This document shows positions 9,191 through 15,977 of a stretch of DNA of 40,259 nucleotides, in pieces. The translations under genes and the position numbers were made by a program. This DNA comes from an uncultured Bacteroidales bacterium. Lineage in GTDB: Bacteria > Bacteroidota > Bacteroidia > Bacteroidales > Paludibacteraceae. Numbering within the stretch: position 1 is the first letter of the stretch; the number at the start of each line of letters is the position of its first letter. The notes under the pieces are model-generated. The model was not told the DNA's origin, ran no database searches, and saw only the letters and a list, made by a program, of their open reading frames with translations. The DNA lies in NCBI GenBank assembly GCA_946406195.1, contig CAMJJT010000017.1:1-40259 (forward strand). The letters are read 5' to 3'.

Positions 9191-10452
9191 TACAAGGTGT
9201 GATTAATCACACCGTCGTAGATCGCGCGCACTTTCAGTCCTGCATCAGACCACTTGATGTTGTTGACCTCAGCCATACCGAGTTCGTGCAGGCTCTTGTA
9301 CATCGCAGGATATTTGACGATCGCGTAAATAGCGTCCGCCATGGCATCGATGTCCCAGTAATCGGTCTTGATAGCGTGTTGCAAAATCTCTGCACAACCG
9401 GACTGATGGCTGATGATGGACGGGCAGCCTACCTGCATCGCTTCCAGCGGCGAGATACCGAACGGCTCGCTTACGGAGGGCATGATATACACGTCGCTCA
9501 TCGCTAACATCTCCTGTACCTGCTTGCCCCTCATGAATCCGGGGAAGTGGAACTTATCCGCTATACCGCGTTTAGCCACCAGATCAATCATCTCTGCCAT
9601 CTTGTCGCCGCTTCCGGCCATCACGAAACGAACGCCGTCCGTCTTGCTAAGCACTCTTGCTGCGGCTTCGACAAAGTACTCCGGTCCCTTCTGCATCGTG
9701 ATACGACCAAGGAAAGTAACCAACTTGTCTTTCCTCTCCGGTTTCTTGAACTCTTCCGGATGTGCCAGCGGCTCCACGGCGTTATGTACCGTGCTTACTT
9801 TACGCGGGTCAATACCGTATTTCTCAATCACCGTGTTACGCGTCAGGTTACTTACGCACATGATGTGGTCCGCTGCTTCCATACCGCGTTTCTCAATCGC
9901 AAAAACCGTCGGGTTGACATTACCGCGACTACGGTCAAAATCGGTCGCGTGTACGTGGATGACAAGCGGCTTGCCGCTGATCTGTTTCGCAAACACACCT
10001 GCCGGATAGGTCAACCAATCGTGGCTGTGGATGATGTCGAAATCCAGACTGTGGGCTAACACACTCGCCACAGCCTCGTAGTTACCGATCTCCTCAATCA
10101 GGTTGTCCGGGTAACGACCCGAGAAACCGACGCATCCTAAGTCGTCCGTACCGATTCGGCGATAATCATAATGGATTCCGTCGCGCAAATGGTAATACTC
10201 CTCCGGGCTCATCTTGCCTTCCATCCGCTGTTTAACGTAGTCGTAGTTCACGTCTTTCCAAACGATAGGTACGCTGTTAGCGCCGATGATCTTGAGGAAA
10301 CTCTGATCCTCATCGCCCCACGGCTTTGGAATAACGAACGTAATCTCCATGTCTGGCTGTTGAGCCATACCACGGGTCAGACCGTAACTGGCGGTTCCCA
10401 AACCACCTAAGATATGAGGAGGAAACTCCCAACCGAACATTAACGCTTTCAT
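9190..10452 (-). CDS. Glycosyltransferase family 4, glycogen-synthase-like
   Basis: A 420-residue GT-B fold enzyme. The N-terminal Rossmann domain starts FGWEFPPHILGGLGTASYGL, the acceptor/donor glycine loop usual for glycogen/starch synthases and related GT4/GT5 enzymes. The C-terminal donor-binding domain contains LVTFLGRITMQKGPEYFVEAA and the EX7E signature EPFGISPLEAM. No signal peptide, so it is cytoplasmic. The ATG overlaps the stop of the glycogen debranching gene by 4 nt (ATGA), and GH57 follows, so it most probably extends alpha-1,4-glucan chains of glycogen using a nucleotide-sugar donor. The donor (ADP- or UDP-glucose) cannot be told from sequence. Confidence 0.88.
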   Translation of the reverse strand: MKALMFGWEFPPHILGGLGTASYGLTRGMAQQPDMEITFVIPKPWGDEDQSFLKIIGANSVPIVWKDVNYDYVKQRMEGKMSPEEYYHLRDGIHYDYRRIGTDDLGCVGFSGRYPDNLIEEIGNYEAVASVLAHSLDFDIIHSHDWLTYPAGVFAKQISGKPLVIHVHATDFDRSRGNVNPTVFAIEKRGMEAADHIMCVSNLTRNTVIEKYGIDPRKVSTVHNAVEPLAHPEEFKKPERKDKLVTFLGRITMQKGPEYFVEAAARVLSKTDGVRFVMAGSGDKMAEMIDLVAKRGIADKFHFPGFMRGKQVQEMLAMSDVYIMPSVSEPFGISPLEAMQVGCPSIISHQSGCAEILQHAIKTDYWDIDAMADAIYAIVKYPAMYKSLHELGMAEVNNIKWSDAGLKVRAIYDGVINHTL

Positions 10453-12425
10453 TTGTTTTCCTCCTTTCCTTCTTGTTCTGCTTCTGCAAGCTGATATTTT
10501 TTCAAGGTGTCCATCACGCTAATGACGGCGGCTACACTCGGTGCGTAACTCATGCCGCCGTGTCCTTTGTAGGGCGGGTTACCATCGTACATCTCGTTCA
10601 GCGTACCGATCGTCAACTCGTCCATCTCGGCTTCAAAACCGACCAGCAGTCGTTCCATGAAACTGATACCACTGTATTTATAGACGTTCATATAAGCACG
10701 CGCATAAGCAGCTATCGTGAACGGCCAAACAGGTCCGTTGTGGAAGTTCCGGTCGCGTTCTTGCTGACCGCCGCGATAGATCGGGCGGTAATCGCCGCTC
10801 TTCGGACTCAACGTACGAAGTCCCTTCGGCGTCAACAACTCTTTCGTGCATATATCTACCACTGCCTTCTGCTGTCTCTTGTCCAGCGGGCTGTAAGGCA
10901 AACCGGCTGCCCAGATCATGTTCGGACGCACCTCGCGGTTCTGATAACCGTCAATGACGTAATCGTTCAGGTAAACACCGTTCCAGAACGTCTTGATGAA
11001 GGCATCTTTGGAAATCTCCGCTTGGTATTCCATCAGATCCGCACTGGTCTCTTTACCCATCTCGCGCAGCATCTCTGCCGTGAAACGCATCGCGTTGTAC
11101 CAAAGGGCATTGATCTCCACCACATATCCTGTACGCGGGGTGATCGGCCATCCGTTCTCCGTCGCGTTCATCCATGTCGCAGGGCGTTGCGTACCCTCTA
11201 CCCAAAGCAGTCCGTTCTGATGTAACTTGACACGCGGATGGTTCTGCTTGCGGTAATACGTGATGATGTCTTTGCATAACTCACCGTATAACTCAGCAGC
11301 CTCGCGTACCGTATATTTATGCGCGTATTTCTGTGCCGCGCGGATGAACCATAACAGCGCATCGGGCTCGTCCATACCGCTCATCTTGATGTCGTGAATA
11401 CGACCGCTCATGAACAGCAAGATCTCATTGATAGCCGTCTTGTTGATGATGGCGTCCCAGTATTCCGGACGGTCGATGTCTAACGTACAACTCGGTACGC
11501 TGAAGAACGTGTTCCGTGCGTCGGCTTTGAACCACGGGAAACCGCTCAGGAAATAACACTTGTCCCCTTCGCGTTTATAGAACTGACTCGCGCTGTTCTT
11601 CAACGTGCTGAACATGTCCTCACGACGGTTACGACGCTCCAACTCTTTCTTCCAGGTCGCTTTCAATGTATTCGTTTTCACCTCCGTTACGCCGGCGGCA
11701 AAAATGACACTCTCCCCTTTCTTCATCGGCAACTCGAAATAACCCGGAACCAACAGATCCTCTTTGTACGCATAGCCGCGCTCCAACTCTTTGCGGTACG
11801 AGATGTCCTTGTACCACTGCGGATCATGATGGTACTCGCAGGCCTTGCTGAACTGCATATACAGGTTCGGGAATCCCGGGTACATGCGGTTGAACCTGCC
11901 GTTCTCGCACTCGTCCATATTGGCGTTCGCTAACGGGTTCTCGTGGGTTAACTCGTTCACGCTGCGGAACGCAAGGAATGGTCTGAAACGCAATGTCGTC
12001 GGACTGCCGCTCTCTAACAACGTGTAACGAATCAGCACGCGAGGCTCGAAGCTCACCAACATTCGTTCTTTCTCCAATACCATCGCACCGACGCGATAAA
12101 CGGTCTTGGAGATCAACTCGCAGTCGAACTCGCGAATGTACTTGTGTCCGTTCGGACTGAAATGGTTCTCTCCGTACTCGTGCAGACCTAAGTTAAACTC
12201 CGCGCCATGTTGGATAACCGTCTCGTCCAGCGAACTGAGCAACACATAGTTGTCATCGCCTACCTGAGGTAGCGGCATCACCAACTGACCGTGGTACTTA
12301 CGTGTGTTGCAATCAACCAACGTGGTCGAGTTGTACACACCTGCACGGTTCGTTCGAATCATCTCTTTCTGAAGCGACCGCTCCAGATTAACAAGCACTG
12401 TCTTGTCAAAATTCAGATAACTCAT
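10449..12425 (-). CDS. Glycogen debranching enzyme (GH133, amylo-alpha-1,6-glucosidase type)
   Basis: A 658-residue cytoplasmic enzyme removing alpha-1,6 branches of glycogen. The N-terminal GDE_N domain (about 20-240) has RAGVYNSTTLVDCNTRKYHG; the C-terminal (alpha/alpha)6 barrel (about 280-640) contains LLWVEGTQRPATWMNA, GYVVEINALWYNA and FHNGPVWPFTIAAYARAY, typical of the amylo-alpha-1,6-glucosidase family. It is first in the debranching-GT4-GH57 set and coupled to GT4 by a 4-nt overlap. The gap to manC upstream is 58 bp of heptad repeats, so co-transcription with manC is possible. Confidence 0.93.
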   Translation of the reverse strand: MSYLNFDKTVLVNLERSLQKEMIRTNRAGVYNSTTLVDCNTRKYHGQLVMPLPQVGDDNYVLLSSLDETVIQHGAEFNLGLHEYGENHFSPNGHKYIREFDCELISKTVYRVGAMVLEKERMLVSFEPRVLIRYTLLESGSPTTLRFRPFLAFRSVNELTHENPLANANMDECENGRFNRMYPGFPNLYMQFSKACEYHHDPQWYKDISYRKELERGYAYKEDLLVPGYFELPMKKGESVIFAAGVTEVKTNTLKATWKKELERRNRREDMFSTLKNSASQFYKREGDKCYFLSGFPWFKADARNTFFSVPSCTLDIDRPEYWDAIINKTAINEILLFMSGRIHDIKMSGMDEPDALLWFIRAAQKYAHKYTVREAAELYGELCKDIITYYRKQNHPRVKLHQNGLLWVEGTQRPATWMNATENGWPITPRTGYVVEINALWYNAMRFTAEMLREMGKETSADLMEYQAEISKDAFIKTFWNGVYLNDYVIDGYQNREVRPNMIWAAGLPYSPLDKRQQKAVVDICTKELLTPKGLRTLSPKSGDYRPIYRGGQQERDRNFHNGPVWPFTIAAYARAYMNVYKYSGISFMERLLVGFEAEMDELTIGTLNEMYDGNPPYKGHGGMSYAPSVAAVISVMDTLKKYQLAEAEQEGKEENK

Positions 12426-12453
12426 GATGTGATTTAATATTAAGTAATTTGTT

Positions 12454-12488
12454 TGTTAATTCGTAATTCGTAATTCGTAATTTTTAAT
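12454..12488. repeat. 7-bp tandem repeat between manC and the debranching gene, containing the manC stop
   Basis: Five in-phase heptads: TGTTAAT, three copies of TCGTAAT, TTTTAAT. The manC stop codon (TAA, minus strand, 12486-12484) comes from the last unit. Confidence 0.88.
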
Positions 12489-13713
12489 TCAACTCAAGAA
12501 CCCAGTTCTTGAGTTGCTGCTCCTCCGCTTTCTTGCAAACCAGCAACGCGCCGCCTTGCTCCACAATGATCATATCCTCTACGCCTTGCACAATCACTTT
12601 CTTGCCCGGCTCCAGAACCACAATATTGTTCTTCGCCTCATGGAAATGTGCCTCGCTGTGCAGACTCACGTTACCGTCCGCATCTTTCTCGCTCAGTTCG
12701 TACAAACTGCCCCATGTTCCGAGATCTGACCACCCGAACGAAGAAGGCATCACAAACACGTTCTCCGCTTTTTCCAAGATGCCGTAGTCAATGCTGATGT
12801 TCGGACATTTCGGGAAAATCTGCTCAATAAACTTCTCCTCTTTCTCCGTGCCCATCAGCAACTCGCCCTCTCTAAACCTATCCGCCACTTCCGGCAATAA
12901 ATAACGGAACGCCTCACTGATCGTCTGCAGATTCCAAATAAAGATACCGCTGTTCCATAGAAAATCTCCGCTCTCTAAGAACATCTTCGCCATCTCCAAA
13001 TTCGGCTTTTCCGTAAACGTCTTCACCGGATAAATACCATCATTGAGCGGCTTTGCCGCGCTCATTCCATCATTGAGCTCGCTCTGCGAGCGCTCATTTA
13101 TATATTGAATGTACCCATACCCCGTCTCCGGCCGTGTCGGCTGCATACCTAACGTACAGATCGCCTTGTTCTGACCTACAAAATCAAACGCTTTCAAGAT
13201 CGTCTCACGGAATTTCTCTTCCTCTAAAATCAAATGATCGCTTGCCGCCACCACGATATTCGCCTGCATCTCCGGTTTGTTCCAGTCGATCTCCAAATAA
13301 CTCGGTAACTTGGAGCCCGTTGTGCCTCCTTTGACGCTGCCGTCTTTGGCAAAGCCTTGCTCTTCCTGCGTATAACCATAGGCTTTTTGCAGACATAGCG
13401 CCCTTATATGTGCCGTCGCATATGCTATGCAAGGAGCCGTGTTTCGTCTGGCCGGCTCGCATAAAATCTGCACCTCTTTCAGATCGGGCACTTGTTCCAT
13501 AATAATTTGCTTATATGCTACATTAGTCACAATAAACATATTCTCTATCGGAACAATCGGACGGAAACGGTCCACTGTCATCTGAAGCAAACTCCTTCCC
13601 GTTCCGAAAAAGTCCAAAAACTGCTTCGGTTTGTTCTCGCGGCTATACGGCCAAAAACGACTTCCAATGCCGCCGGCCATGATCACACAATAGTTGTTTT
13701 CCTTTTTTGTCAT
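12484..13713 (-). CDS. manC: Mannose-1-phosphate guanylyltransferase
   Basis: Makes GDP-mannose from GTP and mannose-1-phosphate for glycan synthesis. The 409-residue protein has the nucleotidyltransferase signature AGGIGSRFWPYSRENKPKQFLDF at 13-35, EPARRNTAPCIAYA, the VAASDHLI metal/sugar loop, ETGYGYIQY, the FTEKP lysine motif and a C-terminal left-handed beta-helix-like tail (NIVVLEPGKKVIVQGVEDMIIVEQGGALLV). It is longer than the usual about 350 residues because of two extra segments: about 45 residues after HIRALCL, and about 20 residues (ERSQSELNDGMSAAKPLNDG) between IQYIN and IYPVKTFTEKP. The second is encoded by a tandem hairpin repeat at 13037-13098. A promoter lies about 250 bp upstream. 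Confidence 0.93.
   Translation of the reverse strand: MTKKENNYCVIMAGGIGSRFWPYSRENKPKQFLDFFGTGRSLLQMTVDRFRPIVPIENMFIVTNVAYKQIIMEQVPDLKEVQILCEPARRNTAPCIAYATAHIRALCLQKAYGYTQEEQGFAKDGSVKGGTTGSKLPSYLEIDWNKPEMQANIVVAASDHLILEEEKFRETILKAFDFVGQNKAICTLGMQPTRPETGYGYIQYINERSQSELNDGMSAAKPLNDGIYPVKTFTEKPNLEMAKMFLESGDFLWNSGIFIWNLQTISEAFRYLLPEVADRFREGELLMGTEKEEKFIEQIFPKCPNISIDYGILEKAENVFVMPSSFGWSDLGTWGSLYELSEKDADGNVSLHSEAHFHEAKNNIVVLEPGKKVIVQGVEDMIIVEQGGALLVCKKAEEQQLKNWVLELN
13037..13098. repeat. Two tandem hairpin (REP-like) units inserted in frame in manC
   Basis: Unit 1 (13037-13066) and unit 2 (13067-13098) both start CCATCATTGAGC and end GCTCATT. Each has its own complementary inner stem: GGC-ttt-GCC in unit 1 and TCGC-tct-GCGA in unit 2, and both leave the same GC bulge before the closing GCTC. 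Base changes in the stems are compensated, so the fold rather than the sequence is kept. Translated, they give the paired LNDG motifs. Confidence 0.8.
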
Positions 13714-13857
13714 AATAAATGTGTATCTGTGTTTTTTATGGTTGTTATCTCTTAACTTTTAACTTTTAACTTTCTACTAGACGACTTCTCTCAACTATCA
13801 ATTATCAATTATCAATTATCAACTATCGCCCTTCCACCTGTTTTCCACCTTCCTCCA

Positions 13858-13912
13858 ATGGATGCTCAATGGATGCTCAATGGGTGCTCATCGGTTGCTC
13901 ATCGGATGCTTC
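13858..13912. repeat. 11-bp tandem repeat, five units
   Basis: Units in strict 11-nt phase: ATGGATGCTCA twice, ATGGGTGCTCA, TCGGTTGCTCA, TCGGATGCTTC. The core GGnTGCTCA is kept while the first two bases drift. It lies in the predicted manC 5' leader. Confidence 0.88.
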
Positions 13913-13961
13913 GTATGACGTTAACGGGAGAGGATAGGCACAGTAGCTCTCTAAAAGCGCA

Positions 13962-13993
13962 CAAAGATACAACATTTTTTTTATATACGCAAG
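13962..13993 (-). promoter_or_regulatory. Promoter probably driving manC and the glycogen genes
   Basis: On the minus strand CTTG (13993-13990), a 20-nt spacer and TATCTTTG (13969-13962). The -7 box is perfect, and the -33 differs from TTTG by one base. Transcription would start near 13955. Confidence 0.6.
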
Positions 13994-14046
13994 CGCGCAC
14001 GTACTTTTTATTAAAAAAAGTGCATTTTTGTCCTAAAAATACACTT

Positions 14047-14074
14047 CTTTCAACTTTCAACTTTCAACTTTCAA
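14047..14074. repeat. 7-bp tandem repeat in the gldD promoter
   Basis: Four exact CTTTCAA units. They occupy the position where the -33 element of the gldD promoter would be expected (14061-14064 reads CTTT). Confidence 0.88.
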
Positions 14075-14084
14075 CTTTTTATTG

Positions 14085-14092
14085 TATCTTTG
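14085..14092 (+). promoter_or_regulatory. -7 box of the gldD operon
   Basis: TATCTTTG, a full match to TAnnTTTG, 19 nt before the ATG at 14112. The -33 position 24 nt upstream is CTTT inside a heptad array rather than TTTG. Confidence 0.65.
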
Positions 14093-14111
14093 CATCGTAT
14101 TTTGGAATAAT

Positions 14112-14741
14112 ATGGGCTTTTTGCAAAAAAATAGAAAACATAATTCTCAATTCTCAATTGTCAATTGTCAATTATCCATTCTCCTGTTGTTGGCATGTGT
14201 CTCGTGCTCCAATAACTATACCCCGCGTCCGTATGGTTATTACCGAATCACAGTCCCCGACACCGCCTATACGGACTTTTCAATTGTCAATTCTCAATTG
14301 TCAATTCTCAATTACCCTTACTCCTTCGCCCTTTCCCAAAATGCCATCGTTCGGCCGAGAACCGAAGAACCCTTCTGGATTAACATCTATTACCCCTCCC
14401 TCGATGCTACCATCCATTGCTCCTACAAACCTGTGCACAATAACCTGCGCGAGTTGACCGAAGACGCACTGGAATTTGTCTATCGCAATGCTTCTTATGC
14501 TACCTCTATCCCCGAACGCGAATATATGCATCCCGAGGCGAAAGTGTATGGCGTACTCTTTGATTTAGAGGGAAATACAGCTTCGTCGTGTCAGTTCTTT
14601 ATCACCGATTCAACCCACCATTTCTTCCGTGCTTCGGTCTATTGTAACTGTCCCCCTAACGCCGACTCCCTTGCTCCGGTGTACAACTATCTCCGCACAG
14701 ATATCATAAAAATGGTAGAGACCTTCCAATGGACGAAATAA
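14112..14741 (+). CDS. gldD: Gliding motility-type lipoprotein GldD
   Basis: A 209-residue lipoprotein of the GldD family, which in Flavobacterium is required for gliding and works with the type IX secretion/gliding apparatus; in non-gliding Bacteroidales its role is unclear. Family markers are YTPRPYGYYRITVPD after the lipobox, FWINIYYPSLDATIHCSYKPVHNNLREL in the middle, and VYGVLFDLEGNTASSCQFFITDSTHHFFRASVYCN near the end. The ATG at 14112 is chosen because an upstream in-frame TTG (14082) lies in the -7 box. The lipobox is LLAC with Cys29. Unusually, the hydrophobic signal segment SIVNCQLSI is encoded by heptads at 14147-14181, and a second heptad block inserts SIVNSQLSI at about residues 57-68. 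It overlaps the next gene by 13 nt. Confidence 0.88.
   Translation: MGFLQKNRKHNSQFSIVNCQLSILLLLACVSCSNNYTPRPYGYYRITVPDTAYTDFSIVNSQLSILNYPYSFALSQNAIVRPRTEEPFWINIYYPSLDATIHCSYKPVHNNLRELTEDALEFVYRNASYATSIPEREYMHPEAKVYGVLFDLEGNTASSCQFFITDSTHHFFRASVYCNCPPNADSLAPVYNYLRTDIIKMVETFQWTK
14147..14181 (+). repeat. 7-bp tandem repeat encoding part of the GldD signal peptide
   Basis: Five in-phase units: TCAATTC, TCAATTG twice, TCAATTA, TCCATTC. Read in frame they give the hydrophobic SIVNCQLSI that leads into the lipobox. Confidence 0.9.
14280..14314 (+). repeat. 7-bp tandem repeat inside gldD
   Basis: Five units of TCAATT(G/C/A) in strict phase, translated SIVNSQLSILN, placed between the DTAYTDF and YPYSFA segments of GldD. 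Confidence 0.92.
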
Positions 14742-15937
14742 ACCACAACATATTATATCGACCAAGCTTGGGCGATAAAAAACTTGCCCTCCTGCTTGAC
14801 CCCGAGAAAGCGGACCTGAATGCCCTTCCGCTCTCCCCGGATTGCCTCCCCGATTACATCTTCGTCGGCGGTTCCACCGGTGGTGATACAACGCCTTTCG
14901 TCCGTGCCCTCCGCGAAAAATTGTCAATTGTCAATAGTCAATTATCAATTATCCTCTTTCCTGGCTCAGCCGCTCAGTTTACCCCCGAAGCCGACGCTAT
15001 CCTTTATCTCTCTCTTCTTTCTGGAGATAACCCGGAATACCTTGTTTCTCAGCAGATTAAGTCCGCACGGCGCATTCATGCGTCGTCTGTTGAAGTCGTC
15101 CCTACCGCCTATATTCTCATTGATGGCGGAGTAGAGACCTCTACGATGCGCGTCACGGGTACCAAACCCCTCAACCCCTCTGACCTCCAAACGATCATAG
15201 ACACCTGTATTGCTGCCGAACTAATGGGCAAGCAAGCAATCTATCTGGAAGCCGGTTCCGGCGCTAAGACACCTGTCTCCCCGGATATCATTCGCGAGGT
15301 GCGAAAAAACACCTCCCTTACCCTCATCGTCGGAGGCGGAATCCGTACTCCCGAAGCCATGAACGCCGCCTATTCCGCCGGAACGGACATCGTCGTCATT
15401 GGTAACCATTTCGAGTCCCATCCCGAAGACCTGAAATCATTCTGTCGAAATATCGAAATATCGAAATCTCGTGATATCGTGATCTCGGAATCTCGAAATA
15501 TCGAAACGGACGAGCGCTTCATGCGACTCGCACTAAGCGAAGCGCAGAAAGCCCTCGCGGCGGACGAGATCCCCATCGGCTGTGTCATCGTCTCCAATAA
15601 TCAGATCATCGGACGCGGACACAACCTCACCGAGACCCTCGCCGATGTCACAGCGCACGCCGAGATACAAGCCATCACGGCGGCTTCCCAGACCCTCGGA
15701 GGCAAATACCTCCCCGATGCCACCCTCTACGTCACCGTCGAACCCTGCGTCATGTGCGCCGGAGCCATCGGATGGGCGCAGATCAAACGCATCGTTTATG
15801 GCGCACCCGACCCCAAAAGAGGCTTCGCTACCTACGCGCCGAGGGCTTTTCATCCCAAAGCAACCGTCACGGCCGGAGTCCTCGAAGAGGAATGTCGTGC
15901 CCTCATGCAAGAGTTTTTTAAGAAAAAAAGGTCGTAA
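14729..15937 (+). CDS. Fusion: geranylgeranylglyceryl-phosphate synthase-like domain plus TadA tRNA adenosine deaminase
   Basis: One uninterrupted 402-codon frame. Residues 1-240 are a GGGP synthase/PcrB-type TIM barrel: LALLLDPEK (phosphate/Mg), DYIFVGGST, FPGSAAQFTPEADAILYLSLLSGDNPEYL, AIYLEAGSGA with catalytic Glu172, LIVGGGIR and GTDIVVIGN. That enzyme joins a polyprenyl diphosphate to glycerol-1-phosphate. Residues 260-402 are a complete TadA, which converts A34 to inosine in tRNA-Arg(ACG): zinc ligands in HAE (310-312) and PCVMC (339-343). The junction, residues 240-260, is encoded by eight octad repeats. TadA could also start at an internal ATG (15521). A heptad array encodes residues 66-75 and the 20-nt palindrome encodes residues 10-16. 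Both domains look intact; in most bacteria they are separate genes. Confidence 0.88.
   Translation: MDEINHNILYRPSLGDKKLALLLDPEKADLNALPLSPDCLPDYIFVGGSTGGDTTPFVRALREKLSIVNSQLSIILFPGSAAQFTPEADAILYLSLLSGDNPEYLVSQQIKSARRIHASSVEVVPTAYILIDGGVETSTMRVTGTKPLNPSDLQTIIDTCIAAELMGKQAIYLEAGSGAKTPVSPDIIREVRKNTSLTLIVGGGIRTPEAMNAAYSAGTDIVVIGNHFESHPEDLKSFCRNIEISKSRDIVISESRNIETDERFMRLALSEAQKALAADEIPIGCVIVSNNQIIGRGHNLTETLADVTAHAEIQAITAASQTLGGKYLPDATLYVTVEPCVMCAGAIGWAQIKRIVYGAPDPKRGFATYAPRAFHPKATVTAGVLEEECRALMQEFFKKKRS
14757..14776 (+). repeat. 20-nt near-palindrome, copy 1 (inside the GGGPS coding sequence)
   Basis: Reads ATCGACCAAGCTTGGGCGAT. It encodes YRPSLGD near the N-terminus of the fusion protein. It shares ATCGACCA and TGGGCGAT with copies 3 and 4. 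Confidence 0.8.
14924..14951 (+). repeat. 7-bp tandem repeat inside the GGGPS domain
   Basis: Four units: TCAATTG, TCAATAG, TCAATTA twice. Translated LSIVNSQLSII, between the helix VRALREK and the strand LFPGSAAQ. Confidence 0.9.
15445..15508 (+). repeat. 8-bp tandem repeat (8 units) forming the GGGPS-TadA linker
   Basis: Eight octads in perfect phase with pattern TCGnnATm: TCGAAATA twice, TCGAAATC, TCGTGATA, TCGTGATC, TCGGAATC, TCGAAATA, TCGAAACG. Translated it is a charged linker (EISKSRDIVISESRNIE). Confidence 0.92.
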
Positions 15938-15977
15938 TCACGTGACCTCGAGATCACGCAAAAAATAACAGCTAATT

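Larger units (their letters stand above)
13714..14046. other. Intergenic region upstream of manC, mostly short repeats
   Basis: No gene is visible. It holds CTTTTAA heptads (13756-13773), a TATCAAT-type heptad run (about 13795-13827), the 11-bp array at 13858-13912 and the manC promoter at 13962-13993. If that promoter is used, the manC transcript has a leader of about 240 nt composed largely of repeats. The remainder shows no recognisable element. Confidence 0.6.

Noticed and set aside
14082..14111. Upstream TTG start for gldD
   Set aside because: The TTG overlaps the -7 promoter box, so it would precede the transcription start; ATG 14112 gives the lipoprotein signal.
15521..15937. tadA as a separate gene starting at the internal ATG 15521
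   Set aside because: The frame is continuous with GGGPS and no stop or promoter intervenes; an internal start remains possible, so it is noted in the fusion entry rather than as its own gene.
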